Shown here: positions 17,506 to 26,121 of the stretch, one piece after another | How positions within the stretch are numbered: position 1 is the first letter of the stretch | How the letters are laid out: each line of letters begins with the position of its first letter | Origin: an uncultured Bacteroidota bacterium | GTDB taxonomy: Bacteria; Bacteroidota; Bacteroidia; Chitinophagales; Chitinophagaceae | Reading direction: 5' to 3' | Length of the DNA stretch: 64,000 nt | NCBI GenBank assembly: GCA_903887415.1 | Contig: CAISPO010000071.1 | Coordinates: 62,001 to 126,000 of the forward strand | Position numbers and translations under genes: made by a program | The notes under the pieces: model-generated | The model's database searches: none | What the model was told of the DNA's origin: nothing | What the model saw: only the letters and a program-made list of their open reading frames with translations

Positions 17506-18531
17506 ATGTACAAACTAATAAGAAAAATACTCTTCACAATAGACGCTGAAAAAGTGCATTACCGGGTCATGAAGTGGCTCACATTTGCCTGTTCTATCTC
17601 ACCTGTGCGCAGCCTGCTTAAATCAGCGTTTGTAGTAAAAAACAAACGGCTGGAACGCACACTTTGGGGTATCAGATTTCCTAATCCGGTAGGCCTGGCC
17701 GCGGGCTTTGATAAAGATGCCAAATATACTGACCAACTAGCCTGTCTCGGCTTTGGCTTCATTGAAATAGGCACCGTCACCCCCCGCCCACAGCCCGGCA
17801 ACCCAAAGCCACGGCTCTTCCGCCTGCCTGCCGATAAGGCGCTGATAAACAGGATGGGCTTCAATAACGATGGCGCAAACGAGGCGGCCAGCAGGCTCAG
17901 AAAACGTAAAGAGCATATCATTATTGGCGGCAACATAGGTAAGAACAAGGATACACCCAATGAAAAAGCCGGAGATGATTATGAGATCAGCTTCCGGGCG
18001 CTATACACACAGGTTGACTATTTTGTAGTAAACGTGAGCAGCCCCAATACTCCCGGCCTGCGGGAATTGCAGGACAAAGAGCCGCTTACTTTACTTCTGA
18101 AAAGGCTGCAAGCCGTAAACCAGCAACTGGGCTGCAATAAACCGCTGCTGCTGAAAATAGCCCCCGACCTTACCAACGAACAATTGGACGACATCATAGG
18201 CATAATTCAATCTACCGGACTGGATGGTATTGTAGCCACCAATACTACCATAAGCAGGAGCGGCCTCACAACACCCGTAAATGAGTCGGACGCCATAGGC
18301 GCTGGCGGCCTTAGTGGCGCACCACTCCGGCAAAGGGCTACGGAAGTGATCAGTTACATACATACCCAAAGCGGCGGAACCATACCTGTTATTGCCTCAG
18401 GCGGCATATTCACCGCTGCCGATGCGAAAGAAAAGCTAGATGCTGGGGCATCGCTCATACAAGTATATACCGGCTTTATTTATGAAGGGCCGGGGATCGC
18501 CGGGGAGATTTGTAAGGGATTAGCCGGCTGA
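17506..18531 (+). CDS. pyrD: Dihydroorotate dehydrogenase (quinone), class 2
   Basis: 341 residues from ATG 17506 ([21 protein letters not shown]), the usual N-terminal amphipathic helices of class 2 enzymes that bind the inner membrane. The FMN-binding barrel follows: [33 protein letters not shown], the [11 protein letters not shown]-x-L catalytic-Ser segment, [26 protein letters not shown] and [11 protein letters not shown]. It oxidises dihydroorotate to orotate and passes electrons to quinone, the fourth step of pyrimidine synthesis. The open frame runs 348 bp further upstream over the divergent gene, but family length and the N-terminal motif fix the start at 17506. Confidence 0.95.
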   Translation: MYKLIRKILFTIDAEKVHYRVMKWLTFACSISPVRSLLKSAFVVKNKRLERTLWGIRFPNPVGLAAGFDKDAKYTDQLACLGFGFIEIGTVTPRPQPGNPKPRLFRLPADKALINRMGFNNDGANEAASRLRKRKEHIIIGGNIGKNKDTPNEKAGDDYEISFRALYTQVDYFVVNVSSPNTPGLRELQDKEPLTLLLKRLQAVNQQLGCNKPLLLKIAPDLTNEQLDDIIGIIQSTGLDGIVATNTTISRSGLTTPVNESDAIGAGGLSGAPLRQRATEVISYIHTQSGGTIPVIASGGIFTAADAKEKLDAGASLIQVYTGFIYEGPGIAGEICKGLAG

Positions 18532-18702
18532 TACCCAAACCACCTGTGATACTTTTTTTGTGCTTATATAATGGAGCATTCTTTATAACCTTTTACTGTG
18601 GCTACTTTTCATCTTTAACTACAATATCTCACATTTCCCATAGGAGGAATTGGACTTGTTAAAAAAAAGCAGAAATTTGTATTCTTCTCGTTCTGTTAAA
18701 AT

Positions 18703-19518
18703 ATGGATATATTCATTCCTTCCCACCCGCTCGTGGCAAAATATGTAGAATGCATTTATATTCTTGACAAAAAAAGTGAGCCATTAAAATATGTTTCCTA
18801 CCCGAGCCCATTTACAGCCATCGGCTTGTTCTCAAACGCAAAGGTCACCTGTTCAGAAAAAATATTAGAAATTGATCATGCAGTTAAAGACAAATATTTT
18901 GGGATAGCTTGTAACCGCCTGCATAACACACTGGTGATATCTTACCTACGGATCGTTAACGAAATTTCGATTGTTTTCAAACCGCTGGGCTATAATTCTT
19001 TTTGCGGCGGCGGATATGATCATAAAGACATGTTTATATTCACTTCGTGGGACGCGGATCTAAAATTGCTATTGGATGGCGTTTTCAATTGCGATGCCCC
19101 GTCAAAAAGATTTCAAATCATTGAATCGTTTTTATTAGAACGATATACCCCCATCAGTGAAGAAAAACTATTAGCTGAAGCGATCCGGCTATTATGCGAC
19201 TTTACTAAAAACTATTCGTTGGATGAGATCGCTGCTGTTACAGGCGTACACTACAAATATTTGTACCGGTGCTTTAAGAAATATATTGGCTGTAGTCCTG
19301 CTCATTTTAGAACGATAGAGAAATTTCGCACCAGTGTGTATGCAGCACTAAAGGAAAAAAAATCTGTTTCACTTACAAATATTTGCTACGAAAATAATTA
19401 TTCAGACCAATCTTATTTTATACGGCAGTTCCGTCAAATAGCCGGTGAACGCCCCACAGCCTTATTCAAAGATGTGGCCCTTTACAGCAACCATAAATTA
19501 GTATGGAAATTTTTGTGA
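18703..19518 (+). CDS. AraC-family transcriptional regulator
   Basis: 271 residues. The C-terminal 100 residues carry the two helix-turn-helix units of the AraC/XylS class (LDEIAAVTGVHYKYLYRCF, then YSDQSYFIRQFRQIAGERP). The N-terminal 160 residues start MDIFIPSHPLVAKYVECIY and resemble the cupin-like sensing domain found in many Bacteroidota members. Probably a one-component regulator; effector and target are unknown. The next gene (NHL-repeat protein) begins 100 bp downstream on the same strand with its own -7 box and may be a target. Confidence 0.88.
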   Translation: MDIFIPSHPLVAKYVECIYILDKKSEPLKYVSYPSPFTAIGLFSNAKVTCSEKILEIDHAVKDKYFGIACNRLHNTLVISYLRIVNEISIVFKPLGYNSFCGGGYDHKDMFIFTSWDADLKLLLDGVFNCDAPSKRFQIIESFLLERYTPISEEKLLAEAIRLLCDFTKNYSLDEIAAVTGVHYKYLYRCFKKYIGCSPAHFRTIEKFRTSVYAALKEKKSVSLTNICYENNYSDQSYFIRQFRQIAGERPTALFKDVALYSNHKLVWKFL

Positions 19519-19556
19519 TTGTCCAAAAAGTACAATTTTTCGTGTTAACCGGTGCC

Positions 19557-19564
19557 TAGTTTTG
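19557..19564 (+). promoter_or_regulatory. Bacteroidota -7 box (TAGTTTTG)
   Basis: TAGTTTTG matches TAnnTTTG, 54 bp before the ATG at 19619. No TTG at the ideal -33 distance; a TTT lies 16 bp upstream. Confidence 0.35.
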
Positions 19565-19618
19565 CCTTATATTTTATTTCGCTCCAAAGAAAATAATTTC
19601 TCAGTCAAAACAAATCAT

Positions 19619-20968
19619 ATGAAAAATACACATCTAATATCGTTGCTGATTCTTTGTTTTGCTAACCATGCGCTTCATGGCCAAACCATAACAACAATAG
19701 CAGGCAACGGCACGGCTGCATATCTTGGAAATGGTGGCCCCGCAATCAGCGCCCAGGTGCAGGCCCCTGCAAGAATTTGCACCGATACATTCGGAAACAT
19801 TTATTTTCTTGACCTCCTGAATAGTGCCGTCAGAGAGATAGATGTAACGGGAAACATCAATACTATTGCCGGATCCGCAACCAGCGGCTATTCCGGAGAT
19901 GGCGGCCCCGCAGCAGATGCGCAGCTGAACTATCCGTTTGGAATTGCATGTGACCTGACAGGAAATATTTACATTGCTGACCAGTATAACCACAGGATCC
20001 GAAAAATTGATGCCAGTTCCGGATTGATAACCACCATTGCCGGAAATGGTATTCCCGGTTTTTCTGGCGATGACAGCGTAGCGACTAATGCCAAATTAAA
20101 AGTGCCCGCTTCTGTGGCCCTGGACGATTCGGGCAACATTTATATCGCTGACCAGTATAATAACAGGGTAAGGAAAGTGAGCGTTTCCAATAATATTATT
20201 ACCACCATAGCCGGTACGGGTATTGCGGGCGCTTTGGGAGATGGAAGCCTGGCTGTGAGCGCGCAACTAGACTCGCCAGTCAGTGTTGCAGTTGATCATT
20301 CCTACAATGTTTATATCGCAGATTACAAAAACGCCAAAGTCAGAAAAATTGACGCGGCAACAAAGAACATCTCAACTTTCGCAGGTACTGGAGTTTACGG
20401 TTATTCAGGAGATCATGGTTTGGCGGCAAACGCGAAGCTGGAACTTCCCTTTGATCTGCAAACTGATATCCATAGTAACCTTTACATCATCGACGAGGGT
20501 GCGAGTGTGATACGCAGCGTTAACCTATTGACTGATACAATTGTTACGATTGCGGGAACGGGAGCCGGCGGATACAATGGAGATGGAATACCCGCAACCA
20601 GCGCTGAATTAGGTTATCCCGTCGGCGCCTGTACGGACTATTCGGGCAATATCGTTTACATAGCAGATAAGGCAAATAGCAGAATCAGGAAAGTAAGTAA
20701 CGGCAATACGTCAATTAAAGAGATTCATAGCCTTGATTTTAGTGTTTCGCCAAATCCATCAAGCGGCATTTTTGAAATAAGACCAACAGGCAGTATTAAT
20801 CAGTATAAAGTCTATGTACTTAATGCTGTCGGTCAAAAAGTATATCAAGATACTGCTGACAATCATCGAACACAGGTTGATCTTTCTGCTTACCCAAATG
20901 GTGTTTATTTTATTTGCTTACAACTGGCAGGTGAACATAAGGTTTACAAGGTTGTAGTAGATAGATAG
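19619..20968 (+). CDS. T9SS-secreted NHL-repeat protein
   Basis: 449 residues from ATG 19619 (signal peptide MKNTHLISLLILCFANHALHGQ). About six NHL units follow, each with G-N-I-Y-I-A-D-x-Y-N-x-R-[IV]-R-K, preceded by T-I-A-G-x-G and G-Y-S-G-D-G-G-x-A-x-x-A-x-L. Together they should form a six-bladed propeller. The C-terminal 75 residues are a type A T9SS sorting domain (FSVSPNPSSGIFEI to HKVYKVVVDR). Predicted cell-surface or released propeller protein; ligand unknown. The frame extends 19 codons upstream over the -7 box, so the inner ATG is preferred. Confidence 0.88.
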   Translation: MKNTHLISLLILCFANHALHGQTITTIAGNGTAAYLGNGGPAISAQVQAPARICTDTFGNIYFLDLLNSAVREIDVTGNINTIAGSATSGYSGDGGPAADAQLNYPFGIACDLTGNIYIADQYNHRIRKIDASSGLITTIAGNGIPGFSGDDSVATNAKLKVPASVALDDSGNIYIADQYNNRVRKVSVSNNIITTIAGTGIAGALGDGSLAVSAQLDSPVSVAVDHSYNVYIADYKNAKVRKIDAATKNISTFAGTGVYGYSGDHGLAANAKLELPFDLQTDIHSNLYIIDEGASVIRSVNLLTDTIVTIAGTGAGGYNGDGIPATSAELGYPVGACTDYSGNIVYIADKANSRIRKVSNGNTSIKEIHSLDFSVSPNPSSGIFEIRPTGSINQYKVYVLNAVGQKVYQDTADNHRTQVDLSAYPNGVYFICLQLAGEHKVYKVVVDR

Positions 20969-21051
20969 CTCCGAATTCACAATACGTAAGGGAAAAAGGC
21001 GGGAATATTTATCCGGAAAAAGTAAGCCTTTCGCACCAAGCGCCTTATATT

Positions 21052-21082
21052 TTGGCCCTGTTTATTATATTTTATATATTTG
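21052..21082 (+). promoter_or_regulatory. Promoter TTG-N20-TATATTTG
   Basis: TTG (21052-21054) and TATATTTG (21075-21082), 20 bp apart, match the Bacteroidota consensus very well. The -7 box ends only 3 bp before the ATG at 21086, so transcription would begin at or inside that codon: either the mRNA is leaderless or translation starts later. Confidence 0.55.
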
Positions 21083-21085
21083 AGT

Positions 21086-21511
21086 ATGAAATCGGGAATA
21101 GTAATACGTACTGCCGCGGTCACAATAGTGGCATTTATAGTAATTGTCGGCAGCAGCTTTACCGGCAAGCATTAAAAATCAAATGGCGTCGTGGATATTA
21201 AGGATGTGCGGCAAACACTTGCACCGGCGCCGGATTTAATAAATCATCGGTATCATGACATAGAGGTATTCAGGACAAAAGAAAATGACGCTGAATCTTA
21301 TCTTGTTTATATTTATCGAACAGAGGGTGACACTCTTAAATGCTATCAAAATGCATTGTCCATGAAATCTAAGCCTGATATGGATAAAGCTGCCTATAAC
21401 TGGCTTAATGATACCTTAGCTAACGTTCGGCTATATAATTCAGTCTCCAACAAGGAGATTGTATTAGAAGTGTATGGGAGCGGCAAGATGCACGGTATAT
21501 ATACCAAATAA
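21086..21511 (+). pseudogene. Small exported/anchored protein interrupted by in-frame TAA
   Basis: One frame of 142 codons with a single stop at codon 30 (TAA 21173-21175). The first 29 codons make a signal or anchor (MKSGIVIRTAAVTIVAFIV, then IVGSSFTGKH). Directly after the TAA the same frame continues as KSNGVVDIKDVRQTLAPAP for another 112 codons to the stop at 21511, with D-I-E-V-F-R-T-K and Y-L-V-Y-I-Y-R-T-E strands and no export signal of its own. The second part could alternatively start at GTG 21191 (106 residues). I do not recognise the family. Likely a nonsense-mutated gene; read-through is possible but unsupported. Confidence 0.5.
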
Positions 21512-21576
21512 AGGCAACCAGGTGTTTTTGTATCTCCGTTTATTTGCCCCTCCAATAACCGGAATGTATTTATTGG

Positions 21577-22218
21577 TCAAGATTTTATCTCTACCCTATC
21601 GCCATAATACCTGGCCTGGGTATTCTCTATAAGGTCGTAGATCATTTTTACGCGGGCGAATTTTTCCCGCAGATAAGAAAACCAGACTGTATCCCCGTCT
21701 TTAGCGCAATAGGCAACGGTCTTAATGCCTTTGTGATTAGCTATATATACTGCCCGCTCATCGTGAAAGGCCTGCGAGATAATGGTAAACTGCTGCTGAC
21801 CGAAAATATCACGGCACCGTAGAACGCTGTCCAGTGTGCGGAACCCGGCATTGTCCATAAATATCTTTTTGGCAGGTACGCCGCGGGCGATCAGGTCGTT
21901 TTTCATCAGCACAGGCTCATTATAATAGATCGTATTGCTATCGCCACTAACTATTATATAGTCTATTTTGCCTGCCATATATAATGCTACTGCGGCATCT
22001 ATACGGTTCTGGTAATACAGGTTTACGATATTCCTGCCCTTATCATTGTACTTCGCAGTTCCCAGCAATAAGCCCACCTTGTTTTTGGGTATCTGAGCGA
22101 GATCATAATATATCTGGCTTTTTGTGGAAGAACTGACAACATAGTTGACTGTCCATACCAGGCCGATAAGGAGCAAGAGAGCAATTATGATCAATTTTTT
22201 AAAAATGCGGCCAAACAT
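21577..22218 (-). CDS. SanA/ElyC/YdcF family membrane-anchored protein
   Basis: 213 residues. One N-terminal membrane helix (KKLIIIALLLLIGLVWTV), then a periplasmic DUF218-like domain: VGLLLGTAKYNDKGRN, N-R-I-D-A-A-V-A-L-Y, Y-I-I-V-S-G-D, and F-T-I-I-S-Q-A-F-H-D-E-R-A. These match SanA, a factor that keeps the envelope barrier intact in enterobacteria (vancomycin exclusion at high temperature). The biochemical role is not known. Divergent from hppA, with the shared region holding two hairpins. Confidence 0.85.
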   Translation of the reverse strand: MFGRIFKKLIIIALLLLIGLVWTVNYVVSSSTKSQIYYDLAQIPKNKVGLLLGTAKYNDKGRNIVNLYYQNRIDAAVALYMAGKIDYIIVSGDSNTIYYNEPVLMKNDLIARGVPAKKIFMDNAGFRTLDSVLRCRDIFGQQQFTIISQAFHDERAVYIANHKGIKTVAYCAKDGDTVWFSYLREKFARVKMIYDLIENTQARYYGDRVEIKS

Positions 22219-22300
22219 AGAGTAAAGAAACGCTAATTTAGAGATTCCACATAATCAATAGCCTATTTTTCGTAGCTTAGATTGCCTTTCATTATGTGTT

Positions 22301-22349
22301 CGCCGGTGGTTTGCCCGGCGTCACATGTTGGGCGGACACATGGGTCCGC
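22301..22349. promoter_or_regulatory. Tandem hairpins between sanA-like gene and hppA
   Basis: Two GC-rich inverted repeats stand side by side in an otherwise A/T-rich divergent gap: CGCCGG / CCGGCG (22301-22306, 22315-22320) and GCGGAC / GTCCGC (22332-22337, 22344-22349). CACATG occurs twice within the second half (22322-22327 and 22337-22342). They lie upstream of the hppA -7 box, so they would not be in its mRNA; an operator is possible. Confidence 0.35.
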
Positions 22350-22390
22350 TACTAACACGGAAATGTTTTATGATTTTACGGACAAACGCC

Positions 22391-22398
22391 TATATTTG
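22391..22398 (+). promoter_or_regulatory. Bacteroidota -7 box (TATATTTG) of hppA
   Basis: Exact TAnnTTTG match, 33 bp before the ATG at 22432. The -33 position has TTT (22366-22368) rather than TTG. Confidence 0.5.
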
Positions 22399-22431
22399 CA
22401 CACTCAAAATTTCAACAACATTATATAAATT

Positions 22432-24684
22432 ATGAATCTTACTTGCCTCTTTCTACTTGTGCCGGCATTCGGTGTTTTGGCTTTGTTGTACACATTCGTT
22501 AAAAGCGCATGGGTTAGTAAACAAGATGCGGGCAACGACCGCATGAAAGAAATAGCCCAGTACATTGCCGAAGGCGCAATGGCATTTCTGAAAGCAGAGT
22601 ACAAAGTGCTTGCTTATTTCGTGGTTATTGCTGCATTGCTGCTTGCGGTAATGGGTTACAGCAGTTCCAACTGGCTTATAGCAGTTGCATTTATTATCGG
22701 GGCTTTTTTCAGCGCATTGGCAGGGTTCATTGGTATGCGCATTGCCACAAAGGCCAATGTGCGCACGGCTCATGCTGCGCGCACCAGCCTCAGCAAGGCA
22801 CTGGCGGTCTCCTTTGGCGGCGGCTCTGTGATGGGGCTTGGCGTTGCCGGGCTTGCAGTTCTGGGCCTTGGCGGCTTATTCATTATATTATTGCGCGTAT
22901 TTGCACCAGATGTTTTCACCGCTACAACAGGTGTTGCCAATGGCGATAATGTAAAGCTGGCTATTGAGGTGCTGACCGGCTTTTCGCTGGGCGCGGAGAG
23001 CATAGCTCTTTTTGCCCGCGTGGGCGGTGGTATCTATACCAAGGCGGCCGATGTAGGCGCTGACCTGGTAGGTAAAGTAGAGGCCGGCATACCCGAAGAC
23101 GATCCCCGCAACCCGGCAACCATTGCTGATAACGTGGGCGACAACGTAGGTGACGTTGCCGGTATGGGTGCAGACCTTTTTGGATCTTATGTTGCCACGG
23201 TACTGGCTACCATGGTTTTGGGCCAGGAAACAATTTCTGCAGATCATTTTAATGGCTTCGGCCCTATACTGCTGCCTATGCTGATAGCAGGTACCGGTAT
23301 TGTATTATCTATGGTCGGCACCTTGTTTGTGCGTATCTCTGAAAGCGCGGGATTGAGTACCAAGGCGGTCCAAAATGCGCTGAACATGGGCAACTGGGGC
23401 TCGATTGTACTTACGGCGATAGTTTCTTATTTCCTGGTTACTTACCTGCTTCCTGATGATATGGTTCTTAGAGATATTCACTTCTCGAAGAACGGTGTTG
23501 TAGGCGCTATAATGGTAGGCCTTGCTGTGGGTACGCTGATGAGTATGATCACGGAATACTACACGGCTATGGGCAAACGCCCCGTGCTGAGCATCATCCG
23601 CCAGTCGTCAACGGGCAGCGCTACTAATATTATTGGCGGCCTCGCCGTTGGCATGGAAAGCACGTTCTTGCCGATATTGGTTCTGGCTGCGGGCATCTAT
23701 GGCGCTCATGCCTGTGCTGGTTTATATGGTGTGGCTATCGCTGCAGCAGGTATGATGGCTACAACAGCTATGCAGCTCGCTATTGATGCCTTCGGCCCTA
23801 TTGCAGACAATGCAGGCGGTATTGCCGAAATGAGCGAACTGCCAAAAGAGGTGCGCGAAAAAACAGATATACTTGATGCGGTAGGTAACACTACGGCTGC
23901 TACCGGCAAAGGTTTCGCTATAGCATCCGCTGCACTTACCTCACTGGCATTATTTGCTGCTTATGTAGGTGTGGTTGAAAAAAATGGCTTTGACCTGCAT
24001 AATGCAATTAATATCTATCATGCAGATGTACTTGCAGGCCTGTTCGTAGGCGGTATGATACCATTTATCTTCTCATCGCTCGCCATCCGCGCGGTGGGTG
24101 AGGCGGCAATGGCTATGGTGGAAGAAGTGCGCCGCCAGTTCCGTACTATTCCGGGCATTATGGAGGGTACCGGTAAACCCGAGTACGACAAATGCGTAGC
24201 CATATCTACCAATGCTTCCCTGAAAAAAATGGTGCTTCCCGGTGCTATTACTATCATTTCTCCGCTGGCTATCGGTTTCCTGATGGGGCCTGAAGTATTG
24301 GGCGGTTTCCTGGCAGGCGCAACCGTGAGCGGTGTTTTGATGGGGATGTTCCAGAACAACGCCGGCGGTGCATGGGATAACGCTAAGAAATCCTTTGAAA
24401 AAGGTGTAGAAATAAACGGTGAGATCTACTACAAAAAATCAGAACCACATAAGGCTTCCGTAACTGGTGATACCGTCGGCGATCCATTTAAGGATACATC
24501 AGGACCGTCTATGAACATTCTTATTAAGCTGATGTCTATCGTTGCGCTGGTTATTGCGCCAACCATAGCCAAGATACATAGCGGCAAACCGGCACAAACC
24601 CTTACGGCCCCAAAGGCAGTAAAAACGGTTGCCTATGTTGCACCTGCAGTTGTAGAAAAAATGGCTGTAGCCTACCAGAAGTAA
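22432..24684 (+). CDS. hppA: Membrane-bound ion-translocating pyrophosphatase
   Basis: 750 residues, about 16 membrane helices. The catalytic loops are clear: [19 protein letters not shown] (near residue 225-245), the [11 protein letters not shown] stretch just before it, and D-N-A-G-G-I-A-E-M near residue 460. The sequence [10 protein letters not shown] has Ala where potassium-independent enzymes have Lys, which in this family marks K+-dependent enzymes. It hydrolyses pyrophosphate and pumps Na+ or H+ across the inner membrane; which ion cannot be decided by eye. The C-terminal 40 residues after the last helix ([17 protein letters not shown]) are an extra tail beyond the family core. Confidence 0.95.
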   Translation: MNLTCLFLLVPAFGVLALLYTFVKSAWVSKQDAGNDRMKEIAQYIAEGAMAFLKAEYKVLAYFVVIAALLLAVMGYSSSNWLIAVAFIIGAFFSALAGFIGMRIATKANVRTAHAARTSLSKALAVSFGGGSVMGLGVAGLAVLGLGGLFIILLRVFAPDVFTATTGVANGDNVKLAIEVLTGFSLGAESIALFARVGGGIYTKAADVGADLVGKVEAGIPEDDPRNPATIADNVGDNVGDVAGMGADLFGSYVATVLATMVLGQETISADHFNGFGPILLPMLIAGTGIVLSMVGTLFVRISESAGLSTKAVQNALNMGNWGSIVLTAIVSYFLVTYLLPDDMVLRDIHFSKNGVVGAIMVGLAVGTLMSMITEYYTAMGKRPVLSIIRQSSTGSATNIIGGLAVGMESTFLPILVLAAGIYGAHACAGLYGVAIAAAGMMATTAMQLAIDAFGPIADNAGGIAEMSELPKEVREKTDILDAVGNTTAATGKGFAIASAALTSLALFAAYVGVVEKNGFDLHNAINIYHADVLAGLFVGGMIPFIFSSLAIRAVGEAAMAMVEEVRRQFRTIPGIMEGTGKPEYDKCVAISTNASLKKMVLPGAITIISPLAIGFLMGPEVLGGFLAGATVSGVLMGMFQNNAGGAWDNAKKSFEKGVEINGEIYYKKSEPHKASVTGDTVGDPFKDTSGPSMNILIKLMSIVALVIAPTIAKIHSGKPAQTLTAPKAVKTVAYVAPAVVEKMAVAYQK

Positions 24685-24708
24685 AGAAATAAAGAAAATA
24701 CGAAACTG

Positions 24709-24738
24709 CGCCCTTGCCGATCCAGCAAGGGCGTCTTT
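24709..24738 (+). terminator. Terminator after hppA
   Basis: Stem CGCCCTTGC / GCAAGGGCG (24709-24717, 24725-24733), 7-nt loop, followed by TCTTTAATT. The T tract is short, so termination may be partial. Confidence 0.7.
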
Positions 24739-25032
24739 AATTGTCCAATTCCAATAGTAATACAAGCTACACGCCTCAATCGGAGCACTTCCATTTAGGT
24801 GCATTTTAATCTTTGCACTGAATATCACATTCAACCGTTGGGGTCGGCACTCTTCATCCGTTTTACCAATGGTTTCACCAGTGGCTATTCATATTGAAGC
24901 TCCTGGGGCTTCTTTTTCAATAAGCAGTAGGATAGCTTTTATGCGAAGATTTGAATTGCACTCATTTACCTTGTAATCCCGCTAACTTTTATACGCAGTT
25001 TGGCTGGAACCGTAGATGTGGTTGTTATATCA
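24739..25032. other. Intergenic stretch, no gene seen
   Basis: Between hppA and the convergent cytochrome gene I find no convincing frame. It holds one further hairpin, GAAGCTCC / GGGGCTTC with one mismatch (24896-24912), followed by T5, which looks like a second plus-strand terminator. No tRNA-like fold was found. Confidence 0.5.
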
Positions 25033-25052
25033 CCCCGCCAAAAAGGGCGGGG
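25033..25052 (-). terminator. Terminator after the cytochrome gene
   Basis: CCCCGCC / GGCGGGG with a 6-nt loop, 34 bp beyond the minus-strand stop at 25087. On the minus strand the stem is not followed by a long T tract, so this is a moderate call. Confidence 0.55.
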
Positions 25053-25086
25053 CTATAAGAAAAGTGTACTATTAATCGAACTAATA

Positions 25087-26121
25087 TTACCAAATGACCG
25101 GCAGGTTATGCGCTTTATGGTAGTCAACAATAGGCTGGTAAGGGCCAAACTTGTGCTGAATGGCCGAAAATGTGTCGATGTAAGGTGGCGTGTCATAGTC
25201 AATCGCCTTGGTAGCCGGGTTGGGATAGTCGGGAATGGTCTTGTCTTTCTTTTGGGGGCGTGAGTGAATACGATCGTCATTAATGAAAGCGGCCACATCC
25301 AAAGCCTGGTCATCAGTAAGGAACGGTTTCTCCCAACTGGCTTTTTTGTCCGGCATATTTGCCTTAATAAATCTAGCTAGTTTTACTACCCGGGATGGGC
25401 TCGAACCTTTCTGGAACGCATATTTCCCCCACAATGGCGGATAGGTATATGTAGATGAATCTGCATTCCACTGGCCTTCTCCATCTTTGCCATGACACGA
25501 GGCGCAATTCTCAGCAAATACAATAGCACCCTTCGCCGGGTCGGCGGCGCGGTTTGGATAATTTATTTCCAGGCTTTCATCGCCCCGCACATGCTGGCCT
25601 ACGGGTACTCCTGTGCCCAGCCACTTGATGTATGAAACTATGGCAACCATCTCCTTGCTGTCGAGTGGCATCGGCCTTCCACTATGCGGCCGCTCTATGC
25701 AGTTATTTACACGCTCAGAAAGGGTGAGTATTTTGTTTTCCCGTCCACGGTATTGCGGATAGCGGGCGTGAGAACTGAAATAATTAAATGCAAACGGACG
25801 TGTGCCTCCGTCAACGTGGCAATTCGCACAGTTCATTTTGTTGCCAAGGTATTTCCCTACAGTTCCGTCAGGGCCTATATAATGTGCTGTGTTTATTACG
25901 AGGTCCCTTCCATAACGTACCATATCGCCAAACTGATCGTGAGGAATGGTACTTGTGTCCGGAGTAACGTATAGGGCAGTTGTGTCTTTAACGGCTACAG
26001 TATTCTCTTTCGGATCGTTTACAGTATTATTACACGCGAATATGGCAGTGAAACTGTAAATGAAAAGGCCAGCCAGAATTTTTAATTTATATTTACCTAT
26101 TGTTAAAGATCCATTTCTCAT
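25087..26121 (-). CDS. Diheme cytochrome c, thiosulfate dehydrogenase TsdA-like
   Basis: 344 residues from ATG 26121. The N-terminus MRNGSLTIGKYKLKILAGLF runs into a lipoprotein-type signal (FTAIFAC, C30). Two haem c sites are present: C98-A-N-C-H102 and C206-A-S-C-H210. Between them is the TsdA-like block R-Y-P-Q-Y-R, L-S-E-R-V-N-N-C-I-E-R and the G-R-P-M-P-L-D-S-K-E-M stretch, then S-Y-I-K-W-L-G-T-G-V-P-V-G and A-A-D-P-A-K-G. TsdA joins two thiosulfates into tetrathionate; reverse action is known in some members. Here it would be anchored outside the inner membrane. Divergent from an arylsulfotransferase-like gene with overlapping start codons, hinting at a common sulfur theme. Confidence 0.82.
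   Translation of the reverse strand: MRNGSLTIGKYKLKILAGLFIYSFTAIFACNNTVNDPKENTVAVKDTTALYVTPDTSTIPHDQFGDMVRYGRDLVINTAHYIGPDGTVGKYLGNKMNCANCHVDGGTRPFAFNYFSSHARYPQYRGRENKILTLSERVNNCIERPHSGRPMPLDSKEMVAIVSYIKWLGTGVPVGQHVRGDESLEINYPNRAADPAKGAIVFAENCASCHGKDGEGQWNADSSTYTYPPLWGKYAFQKGSSPSRVVKLARFIKANMPDKKASWEKPFLTDDQALDVAAFINDDRIHSRPQKKDKTIPDYPNPATKAIDYDTPPYIDTFSAIQHKFGPYQPIVDYHKAHNLPVIW

Noticed and set aside
18640-18660. AGGAGG string as Shine-Dalgarno for a short gene before the AraC regulator
   Set aside because: The following frame is about 32 codons, overlaps the regulator start out of frame and has no protein-like features.
24739-25032. tRNA or structured RNA in the longest intergenic gap
   Set aside because: No acceptor-stem/T-loop pattern and no conserved GTTCGAATC-like string; only simple hairpins were found.
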